A DNA stretch of 64,000 nt from positions 1-64,000 of the forward strand of contig JAGXRN010000081.1 of NCBI GenBank assembly GCA_018335875.1. The letters run 5' to 3'. The notes below the pieces were generated by a model. The model was given only the letters and a program-made list of their open reading frames with translations. It made no database searches and was not told the origin of the DNA. Shown piece after piece: positions 9,064 to 17,499 of the stretch. The position numbers and the translations under genes are program-made. The stretch comes from Dethiobacter sp. (lineage in GTDB: Bacteria > Bacillota > Dethiobacteria > Dethiobacterales > Dethiobacteraceae). Position 1 is the stretch's first letter. Each line of letters starts with the position of its first letter.

Positions 9064-9092
9064 TTGTCTAACACAGAAAAATAAAGTATAAT
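9064..9092 (+). promoter_or_regulatory. Sigma-70 promoter of the PucR-family gene
   Basis: TTGTCT, a 17-nt spacer, then a perfect TATAAT at 9087-9092. The ATG follows 31 nt later with a GGGAGGT ribosome binding site. An inverted repeat GTAACA/TGTTAC (9034-9060) ends just upstream of the -35. Confidence 0.75.
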
Positions 9093-9101
9093 ATATTATA
9101 C
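9086..9101. promoter_or_regulatory. 16-bp perfect palindrome over the -10 element
   Basis: GTATAATATATTATAC is a perfect palindrome that contains the TATAAT of the PucR promoter. A regulator bound here would block the promoter, so it is a candidate operator for autoregulation. It is AT-rich, so chance is possible. Confidence 0.4.
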
Positions 9102-9123
9102 TCAGAGTACGGGAGGTAAGGGG

Positions 9124-10749
9124 ATGGCAGAAGAGCGAGCGCTGACAATTGCTAGGATTTTAAAACGGCCTTTATTTAAACATGCCCGGGTAGTGGCCGG
9201 GCAGGGAGGATTGTCCCGTACTATCCGTTGGGTGCACATTCTTGAATCAGCTGAAAATGCCTCCTTTCTCAATGGCGGCGAATTCATACTTTCCACGGGA
9301 ATAGGGTTTGGGCAAAAAACCAAGAAACATCTCTTCTATCTAAAAGAAGTCATCAGGCGCAAAGCAGTTGGCCTGTGTATAGAACTGGGGCCATATTTTC
9401 CTGAAATACCTCCTGATATGATAGCTTTGGCAGACAAGCTAAGGTTTCCTCTGATTGCGTTCACCCAACCGGTCCGTTTCGTTGATATCACTCTTGATTT
9501 GCATGAACATATTGTCAACATCCACACCAAGGCACTGCGTGAGCTGTCGGTTTTTTCACGCGACTTACAGCAACTGACTCTGCAGACTCACAGTCTGCCG
9601 CGCATACTCAACCATTTTCAGGGGATGATCCACACCCAGGCATTTTTCTTCTCACTTGACGGGCCTTCAATTGCTCCCAACATGCCGCAAGCTGTACAGA
9701 GTGAAATTACTGAACTTCTCCGCTCTAAGCTTGCCTTAGCCTCACTGCCCGCTGCAAGCGGGCTGATTCCAATCTCAGATAAAAAACAGATATTGTACAG
9801 GCCGGTGACTGCCATGGGCAGTATATTGGCTTATTTATGCGTGATTCTATATGAACAGGAACCGGATGAATTCCTCTACCTAACGCTGGACTATACGGCC
9901 GCAGCCATTGCCCAAATTCTACTGCGAATAATGTTTGCCCAAGAACAGGCGCTTGGTAATGAGAACCGCCTGATTGAGGACATTCTAAACGGCCGAGAAA
10001 CAAATGAAAAACAGATCCGCGAGACACTTGGCATTTCTGATTCTTTGCACACATACTCATACTGGGCAGCTGTTCTTAAAATCCACCAGGAAGTGCGGTA
10101 CTCTGACGAGGCAGTTTCACCATTCCACGATATGCTCACAGTGTTTAGGACAATTTTGACCCGTGAGGGGTTCCGGCCTGTTCTTCACAGCAGAGGCAAC
10201 AGGTTATACCTTTTGTTATTACAATTGAGTCCAAATCTCACACAATCAGAGCATTTAAGCCAAGCCATGAATAAAATCAAGCAAAGCTGCAGGCAGGTGC
10301 TGGGTAATGATAAAACCCTGCTGCTTGGGGTAAGCAATGTTTCCAGTGACTATGTTGATATTAACCGTTCATTTAAAGAGGCTGAACAGGTAGTGGCCTT
10401 CGGGGCTCAATCAGCAGGCCCATTCTTCAGTAATTTGGGTGTTTACCGCCTTCTGCTTCAGGTAAACGACCACAAGTCACTTAAATCTTTTATTGACGAT
10501 TACCTGGGGCCGCTTCTTTATCACGACAGTGAGCATAGGACAAACTTACTGCTGACACTGCGGGTCTTTTTGGAAAACGGGCTCTCGAAACATGATACAG
10601 CCAAAAAGCTGTATATCCACCGGCAGACACTTTACCACCGCCTGAATAAAATTCAGGATATCATTGGTGAGGGCTATCTGCTGCCGCAAAACCGTCTCAG
10701 TTATGAATTAGCTTTTAGCGCTTATGACATGCTGTACGGAAGCAAATAG
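9124..10749 (+). CDS. PucR-family transcriptional regulator
   Basis: 541 aa. N-terminal PucR ligand-sensing domain (about 1-130), a central GGDEF-like/linker region, and a C-terminal PucR-type HTH (about 485-530) with the segment KLYIHRQTLYHRLNKI. The family usually activates nearby nitrogen or amino-acid catabolic genes in response to a metabolite. Divergent placement next to pntAA suggests control of the transhydrogenase-aminotransferase-mmsA block. It has its own sigma-70 promoter with an overlapping palindrome and a terminator just after the stop. The effector is unknown. Confidence 0.9.
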   Translation: MAEERALTIARILKRPLFKHARVVAGQGGLSRTIRWVHILESAENASFLNGGEFILSTGIGFGQKTKKHLFYLKEVIRRKAVGLCIELGPYFPEIPPDMIALADKLRFPLIAFTQPVRFVDITLDLHEHIVNIHTKALRELSVFSRDLQQLTLQTHSLPRILNHFQGMIHTQAFFFSLDGPSIAPNMPQAVQSEITELLRSKLALASLPAASGLIPISDKKQILYRPVTAMGSILAYLCVILYEQEPDEFLYLTLDYTAAAIAQILLRIMFAQEQALGNENRLIEDILNGRETNEKQIRETLGISDSLHTYSYWAAVLKIHQEVRYSDEAVSPFHDMLTVFRTILTREGFRPVLHSRGNRLYLLLLQLSPNLTQSEHLSQAMNKIKQSCRQVLGNDKTLLLGVSNVSSDYVDINRSFKEAEQVVAFGAQSAGPFFSNLGVYRLLLQVNDHKSLKSFIDDYLGPLLYHDSEHRTNLLLTLRVFLENGLSKHDTAKKLYIHRQTLYHRLNKIQDIIGEGYLLPQNRLSYELAFSAYDMLYGSK

Positions 10750-10760
10750 ATTTGCGCACA

Positions 10761-10794
10761 AAGCAAAAAGCACGCTGGACGTGCTTTTTTGCTT
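10761..10794. terminator. Bidirectional terminator
   Basis: Stem AAGCAAAAAGCACG / CGTGCTTTTTTGCTT with a CTGGA loop and one bulged base. T-rich tracts occur on both strands. It ends the PucR gene on the plus strand and the MFS/MBL-remnant transcript on the minus strand. Confidence 0.85.
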
Positions 10795-10818
10795 GTCAGA
10801 TATCGGCGCTACAATATG

Positions 10819-11083
10819 TTATACAGAAAAAACAAAGCTGTCTCCCTGGAATTCTCTTTTTACCTTACCCTTTTCCTGCAGATATTTCAGGTGGGCCAGA
10901 GCCTCACATGAAGCAAACCACTTTTGCTGGACAGGAAATTGCTCAAAAGAATCATAGCTCATATCCCAGGTCATCTTAGGCGCCACCTGGTAGGCGCTTT
11001 TACTGCCGTTTTCCGATAATACGTAATAATTTCCTGAGCGGAATATCGATTTTGTAAAGGCCGGTCAAGATTTCCTGAATCAT
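10819..11083 (-). pseudogene. MBL-fold hydrolase remnant with internal deletion
   Basis: From the ATG at 11083 (AGGGAG upstream) the reading begins MIQEILTGLYKIDIPL, the usual start of a metallo-beta-lactamase-fold hydrolase, but stops after 25 codons. In another frame the DNA then encodes SAYQVAPKMTWDMSYDSF, continuing through EALAHLKYLQEKGKV to a stop at 10819, which matches the C-terminal tail of the same family. The roughly 200-residue core with the HxHxDH metal site is absent. This is a dead gene made by an internal deletion with a frameshift. It follows the MFS gene by 36 nt and was probably once co-transcribed with it. Confidence 0.75.
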
Positions 11084-11119
11084 TTTAATCACTCCCTGGA
11101 ATTTTATGTGTTGGTCTTG

Positions 11120-12520
11120 TTAGCTTACGACTTGCCTTATTTTACCGGTCTTCGACTCTGATTTTGCTCTGAGCTTACCAGCGTAGATGTTTGTACAGTG
11201 GGTCTCTCTGATAAAAAAGATGCTGACTAAACTTACAGCAGCGACCAGCGCCAATGCTAAAAACGCTGCCTGATAGGCCTCTGGCGGATAAATTCTCAGG
11301 CCGTTAACCATATCCCCCTGCCATTTCAGGTCCAGTATATGGCCAAATAAAATCTGCATCAAGGCGCCCCCCAGAAAACCGCCGATATTAGCAAAGCTTG
11401 TGGCAACACCCACCAGGGAGGGATGACTGACTTCTTTGGCACAGGCCCAGGTTAGAGCCGAAGCAGAGCAGAAAATCCCCATCATGAAAAGCAGAACAGG
11501 TAGAACTGCCAGCGGCGGTTTGCCTCCATTCCAAAAAACCAGAATAAACCACATTAGCAGGTAGAGCGGTGCAAAGATAAGAATAGGTAGTTTTCTGCGC
11601 CTTATACGGTCGGAAAAGAAGCCGACAAGGATGGGGCCGATAAGTCCGGCAAGCAGTGAGAGTAATACATAGTTGGCAGCCCGCTCCCGACTTAAATTGT
11701 ATACCTGCATCAGGTAAGGGGTAATCCACATCCCCTTCAGGGCGACCATTGTCCCATAAAGGCCAAAGCTTACACAAACTGTGGGCCAAATTTCCCGGTT
11801 TAACAAAGTCTCCTTCAGGCCTTCTTTAAGGCCAAACTGCAGGCGCGTGCGGGGTTTATCGCCCTCAGGCGAGCGTTCTTCACTTTGCATCTCCTTTGGA
11901 GACGGCAGGCCCAATTGTGAAGGCCGATCCCTGACTAAAGCCCACACCAGGAACGCTACCGCTACTGTAACCATGGCAATAACCTGAAAGGACATCCGCC
12001 AGCCTATGCCATTCACCATTAAGCTAAAAGGAGTTGTGGCCAGCAGTGCTCCCACACTTCCCCAAAAAAGAGTAAGGCCTGTCAGGGTACCAAATTCATT
12101 GTCGCGGAACCACTCAGACATCAGCTTCATGATACAGATTAAAGTCAGGGACATACCAAACCCCACCAGAAAGCGTCCAAGGTATGCCACCCAAATCAAG
12201 ACTGCGCTGCCGAATACATAAGATCCCGCGCCGCCAATCAGCGCGCCTGCTGTCAGTGCTTTGCGGGGGCCAAGCGTATCGGCCAGTATTCCCGAAGGAA
12301 TCTGCATGAGAGCAAAAGTATAAAAATAAACCGATCCCAGACCTCCCAAACTTGCAGCAGTAGTGTTAAAAGCAGCCATCAGGTCTTGAACAACCATTGT
12401 TGGTGCAATGCGCTGAAAATGACTGATTAATAAAACCAGGGAAGGTACGCCCCAAATCAACCAGCGCACCCGCAGCATACGCCGGCCTCTTGACTGAAAT
12501 TCTTTTTCCCCGTCTGTCAC
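11120..12520 (-). CDS. MFS transporter
   Basis: 466 aa with about twelve hydrophobic helices and the MFS loop 2-3 motif GILADTLGPRKAL. Another charged loop, FFSDRIRRRKLP, lies in the second half. Start is GTG at 12520 with AGGAGGG upstream. It resembles anion/organic acid symporters of the MFS, but the substrate cannot be read. It is divergent from the sigma-54 regulator and upstream of a broken MBL-fold gene. No convincing promoter was seen in the 161-bp spacer on this strand. Confidence 0.85.
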   Translation of the reverse strand: MTDGEKEFQSRGRRMLRVRWLIWGVPSLVLLISHFQRIAPTMVVQDLMAAFNTTAASLGGLGSVYFYTFALMQIPSGILADTLGPRKALTAGALIGGAGSYVFGSAVLIWVAYLGRFLVGFGMSLTLICIMKLMSEWFRDNEFGTLTGLTLFWGSVGALLATTPFSLMVNGIGWRMSFQVIAMVTVAVAFLVWALVRDRPSQLGLPSPKEMQSEERSPEGDKPRTRLQFGLKEGLKETLLNREIWPTVCVSFGLYGTMVALKGMWITPYLMQVYNLSRERAANYVLLSLLAGLIGPILVGFFSDRIRRRKLPILIFAPLYLLMWFILVFWNGGKPPLAVLPVLLFMMGIFCSASALTWACAKEVSHPSLVGVATSFANIGGFLGGALMQILFGHILDLKWQGDMVNGLRIYPPEAYQAAFLALALVAAVSLVSIFFIRETHCTNIYAGKLRAKSESKTGKIRQVVS

Positions 12521-12595
12521 CTTACGCCCTCCTCGGTTTACATTACTTCTTTTCTAATGTCTTGTCACTATGCATGTAAAGAAACAAAAATGATT

Positions 12596-12624
12596 TTAAC
12601 TGGTAAGCAGAATTAATCTATGAT
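12596..12624 (+). promoter_or_regulatory. Sigma-70 promoter of the sigma-54 activator gene
   Basis: TTAACT, a 17-nt spacer, then TATGAT: four of six and five of six matches. It lies about 57 nt before the ATG. The activator thus appears to be made from an ordinary housekeeping promoter. Confidence 0.6.
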
Positions 12625-12681
12625 AAAATGATGCCTAGACCGGATATTTTTCGGGATTATGCTAGAACTGGGGGTGTATGA

Positions 12682-14652
12682 ATGAAATCACATAATCCTA
12701 TTATTATGATTTCTCCTTATCCTGAACTATCATACTTCGCAGAGCAAGTTTCAAAAGAAATGAATTTCCCTGTCACAATTGTTGAAGAGGTGCTGGAGAA
12801 AGGCGTTCATGTGGCCCGTGAGTTTGAAAAAGAAAATGTTGATTGTATAATCAGCCGCGGTGCAACAGGCATTCTTATTAAAAATAATGTCTCTGTTCCT
12901 GTGATTCTTGTCCAGATTTCTACTTTTGATATCCTGCACGCATTTTACAGGGCTAAAGATTTAGGTAAAAAAATTGCCTTTTTTGAACATATCATGAGAA
13001 AGCATAATTATAATTTTGAGCAAATTCGGGAAATTCTGTGTCTTAAAGAAGAGATAGAAATTTTCTACTACAGTGATGTAGATTCCCTTGAAGAGCAGGT
13101 GGAAGCAGCAGCTTTATGGAATGCAGACGTGGCAATCGCCACAGGCCACTGTACGCTGAGGATGGCAGGTAAAAAAGGAATGCATGGCATTATGGTCTGT
13201 TCTACCAAAGAGGCGGTGGTTGATGCTTTCCAGCGGGCGTATGACCTTGTTACAATCCGTTATAAAGATCAAAAAGCGGCAAAGCTGATGAAAACAGTTA
13301 TTGATAATACAGAAACCGGAATTATGGTATTGGATGAAAGAAAGAAAATAACCCACTTTAATCCTGTTTCTGAAAAATTGCTGGGAATAAAAAAAGAAGA
13401 AATTGTTGGCTCCTCACTAAAGAATATTCCTGATGTCCTTTTTGAGGTCAAAGACTTTATTAAAAATAACAAGCATATGTCAACACAGATGTTAAATGTC
13501 CGGGATAATAAAATCCTTGCCAGCAGTATCCCTCTGATCAACGAGGATGATCAGTTCGGTGTGATGTTGACTCTCCAGGGAGTCAGCAAAATTCAGACAC
13601 TGGAAGCAAAAATCAGGAAAGAGCTTTATGCGCGCGGCCTGGTATCACGTTACACATTTAAGGATATTGTGTATAAGTCCGCCATTATGAAAGATATAAT
13701 TGACCGGGCGCACCGCTATGCAAAAACCAAGTCCACTGTGCTTATTATCGGGGAGAGCGGCACGGGAAAAGAGTTGTTTGCTCACAGCATTCATAATTCC
13801 AGTCCCTGTAAAGACGGCCCCTTTGTGGCTGTCAACTGCGCGGCGATACCCGAAAATCTTCTGGAGAGCGAACTGTTTGGCTATAGTGAAGGAGCTTTTA
13901 CGGGCGCCAAAAAAGGCGGTAAACCCGGACTGTTTGAATTGGCCCACGGTGGAACCATTTTTCTTGATGAAATTTCTGAGATGCCTTTGCTTCTGCAGGC
14001 CCGACTGCTCCGTGTTTTACAGGAAAAGGCTGTGCGGCGGGTTGGAGATGATAAAATACTTCCCGTGGATGTAAGGATTATTACTGCCACAAACCGCGAT
14101 CTTTCCCGCCTGGTGGTGGACAATCTGTTCCGGCAGGATTTATATTTCCGCATTAATGTGCTTTCAATAAATGTCCCGCCGTTGCGTGAACGCAAAGAAG
14201 ATATATACCTGCTTTTGGAGCACTTTATCAATAAATCCGAGTCAACAGCGATTCAGGATACTAAATTACTGGAAAACTCCAGAAAATGGCTAGAAGAGTA
14301 TAACTGGCCCGGCAATATCCGTGAGATGGAAAATTTCGTAGAGAAGTATCTTATTTTAAGCGAAGAGACAAATGACCCTGCCATTACACTGCAAACTCTG
14401 ATCAACGAACTCTACAGTTTCGGCAGTGAATACCTGGGGCCTGAAGATCAAATCCTGTCCGGGTCAAATAAAATCTCCATCAATGTCGGGACACTTGAGA
14501 AAATGGAAAAGGAAATCTTTGAGAAAATACAGCAGATTTACCCCAGTGAAAATAAATCTGCCCTGGCACAACAGTTAAACATCAGCCGTACTACTTTGTG
14601 GAAAAAACTTAAAGATTTTTCCCCGGAAGTAAAGAACACTAAAACAAGCTGA
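12682..14652 (+). CDS. PrpR-N/PAS sigma-54 transcriptional activator
   Basis: 656 aa enhancer-binding protein. N-terminal PrpR-N sensor domain (about 1-185), a PAS domain (about 200-305), an AAA+ sigma-54 interaction domain (about 325-555) with Walker A GESGTGKE (~356-363) and the sigma-54 contact loop GAFTGA (~403), and a C-terminal Fis-type HTH (about 620-650, ALAQQLNISRTTLWKKL). It should hydrolyse ATP to open sigma-54 promoters in response to a small-molecule ligand, such as an organic acid or CoA-pathway intermediate, bound by PrpR-N. Five good -24/-12 promoters lie in the following 50 kb, making it the likely local regulator. A terminator follows. Confidence 0.93.
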   Translation: MKSHNPIIMISPYPELSYFAEQVSKEMNFPVTIVEEVLEKGVHVAREFEKENVDCIISRGATGILIKNNVSVPVILVQISTFDILHAFYRAKDLGKKIAFFEHIMRKHNYNFEQIREILCLKEEIEIFYYSDVDSLEEQVEAAALWNADVAIATGHCTLRMAGKKGMHGIMVCSTKEAVVDAFQRAYDLVTIRYKDQKAAKLMKTVIDNTETGIMVLDERKKITHFNPVSEKLLGIKKEEIVGSSLKNIPDVLFEVKDFIKNNKHMSTQMLNVRDNKILASSIPLINEDDQFGVMLTLQGVSKIQTLEAKIRKELYARGLVSRYTFKDIVYKSAIMKDIIDRAHRYAKTKSTVLIIGESGTGKELFAHSIHNSSPCKDGPFVAVNCAAIPENLLESELFGYSEGAFTGAKKGGKPGLFELAHGGTIFLDEISEMPLLLQARLLRVLQEKAVRRVGDDKILPVDVRIITATNRDLSRLVVDNLFRQDLYFRINVLSINVPPLRERKEDIYLLLEHFINKSESTAIQDTKLLENSRKWLEEYNWPGNIREMENFVEKYLILSEETNDPAITLQTLINELYSFGSEYLGPEDQILSGSNKISINVGTLEKMEKEIFEKIQQIYPSENKSALAQQLNISRTTLWKKLKDFSPEVKNTKTS

Positions 14653-14669
14653 ACTGAATCAATTAATGC

Positions 14670-14700
14670 AGACCCCGTTTTTAAAAAACGGGGTCTTTTA
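14670..14700 (+). terminator. Rho-independent terminator of the sigma-54 activator gene
   Basis: GC-rich stem GACCCCGTTTT / AAAACGGGGTC followed by TTTTA on the plus strand. The minus strand lacks a good T run, but the hairpin also lies just past the end of the long minus-strand operon that stops at 14710 and could help end it. Confidence 0.85.
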
Positions 14701-14709
14701 TTGCATCTG

Positions 14710-16848
14710 TTAATCAGCAAGAATGATTATAGAATCGGCTGCCACACCGCCTTGGCCTCTGTCATAGACAATAAATGGGTTTATGTCTGCTTCTAATATT
14801 TTTTCATTGGCCATGGCCATTTCAGATATTCTAAGCAGGGCTTTTACAATAGCTTTTTTGTCCACGGCAGCACCGCCCCTGTAGCCTTCCAGTATTTTTT
14901 TACCGTTTATTTCTTTTAGCATTTCTTCTGCGTCATACCTTGTCAGGGGAGCTATTTTAAAGGAGACATCTTCGAGTACTTCTGTAAAGACGCCGCCTAA
15001 GCCAAACATAACCACCGGACCAAGATTCGGGTCTCTTTTCATGCCAATAATTATTTCCTGACCCTTTGGCGCCATCTTTTGTAAAAGCACACCTTCAATC
15101 AATGAGTTTGGCTGATTCCTGCTGATTTGTTCAGTCAGGTCAGCAAAAGACACCCTTAACTCCTGCTCATTTGCTATGTTAAGCCGCAGGCCGCCAACAT
15201 CACTTTTATGCAGAATATCCGGTGACTGTATTTTTAATGCCACCGGGTACCCAACACGCTCTGCTGCAAGGATTGCCTCCCCGACAGTAACAGTAATCTC
15301 TCCCGGAACACAGGGGATATCATAATGCTTTAAAACATCCATGGCTTTGTGCTCTGTTAATATTTTACTCTCATAAGGCAATTTCAGCGGCTGGCGTTGT
15401 GTGCCTGTGCGGGGGAAGCAGAAAGAATGTTTGTATTCCCTCACCCGTTCATCCCAGTTAACCAGGGAACTAAGTGCCCATATAGCGTGGTTAACGTCCT
15501 TAATTATGGGAATGCCGGCTTTAAATATCTCATTTTCCAGGCATGCCACTTCCTGTGCGGGCCCAAAAAGCCTGCCCACAAACAGAAACGGCTTGTCAAC
15601 TTTTTTATAGACATTCAGTATATCCCTGATTATTCCCTTAGACATCATATACTGCATGTGAAATGAGAGGATAACAGTATCCACATTAGGATCAAGAGCT
15701 GCTGCTTCCAGGCACCTGCTTAGGATTTCCGGCTCAGTGATAGCCTGTGATGTAACATCGATGGGGTTGGCACTGGAAGCAAATGACGGAAGCACTGAGT
15801 CCATGGCTTCCCGCGTCTTTGCTTCCAGCTTTGCAATCTCAAGGCCAAAGTGGGCACATTTATCCGTGAGAATTACTGCTCCACCACCTGAGACCGAGAC
15901 CACGGCAACTCTTCTTCCTTTTGGCCGGCGCCCGGGGACAGCCAGCAGCAGAAATGCCACCAGCTGTTCAATGTCGTCAATGCGGATGACGCCGGTCTGC
16001 CTGAAAAGGGCGTCATACAGACGGTCGGACCCTGCCAGGGAACCTGTATGGGAGAGTGCCGCTCTTGCCCCTGCTTCTGTACGGCCAACTTTCATAGCAA
16101 GTACTATCTTTTCTCTTTCCAGAGCGCAGCGGGCGACCTGTAAAAATTTCTGTCCGTCTTTCAGCCCCTCGATATAGCCGCCAATTATCTTTGTCTTCTT
16201 GTCGTGTACAAGATAATTAAGAACATCACTGAAAGTCAAATCAGCCTGGTTGCCGATACTGGCATAGCGGGCGAAGCCAATGCCGTGTTCCATTATCATC
16301 TGGTAAATAGCAACACCAAAAAAGCCGCTTTGCGAAATCAAGTCAAAAGCATGGGGAAATTCCACCGACACATCCGGCTGGGATGCTGCAAAGGTGGCCC
16401 AGAGCCCGTTAAAGTTATTTATCAACCCTACACAATTGGGCCCTAAAATACGCATACCGCTTTTTTTAGCCAGGGAAGCCATCTCAGCTTCCACGTTTTT
16501 CCCCTGCGCGTGCGCTTCAGAAAACCCTGAAGTGAGAATGACAACACTCTTAACTCCTTTTTCTGCACATTCACGGAGTATTGGCATTGTCCTGTCGGCG
16601 GCCACACCTATTACCGCCATATCGACAGGACCCGGAATGTCAAGGAGAGTGGCGTAGCATTCGATGCCGTTTATATCTTTGTAATTGGGATTAACGGCAT
16701 ATATTTTACCCTGGTAACCGTTTTCCTGAATAGATTTGAATGCTTTGCCATGAGGTGTGTTAATGTTGGGTGAAGCTCCAACGACGGCGACTGAGCCGGG
16801 TTGAAACAAAGACTCCATCTCTTCAAATTGCGGATACTCTTGTGCCAA
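14710..16848 (-). CDS. ADP-forming acyl-CoA synthetase, fused alpha-beta
   Basis: 712 aa. CoA-binding domain (about 10-140), a succinyl-CoA ligase-like domain (about 150-300) with the phospho-histidine segment ALSHTGSLAG (~265), and a C-terminal ATP-grasp domain (about 490-712). The family converts acyl-CoA, ADP and phosphate to acid plus ATP, and is the energy-conserving step in peptide and aromatic amino-acid fermentation. It is last in the operon and directly follows iorA-iorB, which would make arylacetyl-CoA or another acyl-CoA from a 2-oxoacid. The start is TTG at 16848 with GGAGG 10 nt upstream; no better start was seen. Acyl specificity is unknown. Confidence 0.88.
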   Translation of the reverse strand: MAQEYPQFEEMESLFQPGSVAVVGASPNINTPHGKAFKSIQENGYQGKIYAVNPNYKDINGIECYATLLDIPGPVDMAVIGVAADRTMPILRECAEKGVKSVVILTSGFSEAHAQGKNVEAEMASLAKKSGMRILGPNCVGLINNFNGLWATFAASQPDVSVEFPHAFDLISQSGFFGVAIYQMIMEHGIGFARYASIGNQADLTFSDVLNYLVHDKKTKIIGGYIEGLKDGQKFLQVARCALEREKIVLAMKVGRTEAGARAALSHTGSLAGSDRLYDALFRQTGVIRIDDIEQLVAFLLLAVPGRRPKGRRVAVVSVSGGGAVILTDKCAHFGLEIAKLEAKTREAMDSVLPSFASSANPIDVTSQAITEPEILSRCLEAAALDPNVDTVILSFHMQYMMSKGIIRDILNVYKKVDKPFLFVGRLFGPAQEVACLENEIFKAGIPIIKDVNHAIWALSSLVNWDERVREYKHSFCFPRTGTQRQPLKLPYESKILTEHKAMDVLKHYDIPCVPGEITVTVGEAILAAERVGYPVALKIQSPDILHKSDVGGLRLNIANEQELRVSFADLTEQISRNQPNSLIEGVLLQKMAPKGQEIIIGMKRDPNLGPVVMFGLGGVFTEVLEDVSFKIAPLTRYDAEEMLKEINGKKILEGYRGGAAVDKKAIVKALLRISEMAMANEKILEADINPFIVYDRGQGGVAADSIIILAD

Positions 16849-16884
16849 CCAAATCTCTCCTCCATCCTTGATACAGACGCCGGC

Positions 16885-17499
16885 TTATAATTTTATAGTC
16901 AGTTCCATTGCGCGGCGGTTAACTTCACGGCTTTCTGCAGGCACTTTACTGAGAAACTCTTCAAGTGCTTCATCAAAGAAAGAGCGTGCAAAAGGCAGGT
17001 ACCCGGTTGCCGCCAGAGCACTGATCATAACCATATTGACAATCTTAGGCGACCCGGCTCTCCGAGCCAGATCTGCAGCGTCAAGGGTGAGCACTCTGCC
17101 CAACATCTTTTCCAGTTCTGCCAGCATCTCTTCCACCGGCGGGTAGGCGCCACCCACACCCATCAGCATATCGGCAGGATATATCGGGTTTGCGTTTACA
17201 ATGGCAGTGGTTTCAGAGTGGGCGTATTTAGCTGCCACGCGCAGGGCTTCCAGTGGTTCAAAGCAGACAAGGATATCAGCACAGCCTGTTGGAATCAGGG
17301 GGCCAAACTCATTCTTTTTTGACAGGCGGATATGGCTCATAACCGAACCGCCCCTTTGCGAGGCGCCGTATGTTTCACCGACGGCTACTTTAAACCCGGC
17401 CATGGTTGCCGCAATCCCAAGCAGCCTGGAGGCAACAATATTCCCCTGGCCTCCAACTCCTGCCAGAATAATATTAAATGGCTCTTTAAAATCTTTCAT
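16885..17499 (-). CDS. iorB: Indolepyruvate:ferredoxin oxidoreductase beta subunit
   Basis: 204 aa, family-typical. It starts with the pyruvate oxidoreductase gamma-domain motif GVGGQGNIVASRLL and has GETYGASQRGGSV. With IorA it oxidatively decarboxylates 2-oxoacids (classically aryl pyruvates) to acyl-CoA, reducing ferredoxin. Its ATG overlaps the iorA stop (TAATG), indicating translational coupling. Confidence 0.93.
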   Translation of the reverse strand: MKDFKEPFNIILAGVGGQGNIVASRLLGIAATMAGFKVAVGETYGASQRGGSVMSHIRLSKKNEFGPLIPTGCADILVCFEPLEALRVAAKYAHSETTAIVNANPIYPADMLMGVGGAYPPVEEMLAELEKMLGRVLTLDAADLARRAGSPKIVNMVMISALAATGYLPFARSFFDEALEEFLSKVPAESREVNRRAMELTIKL

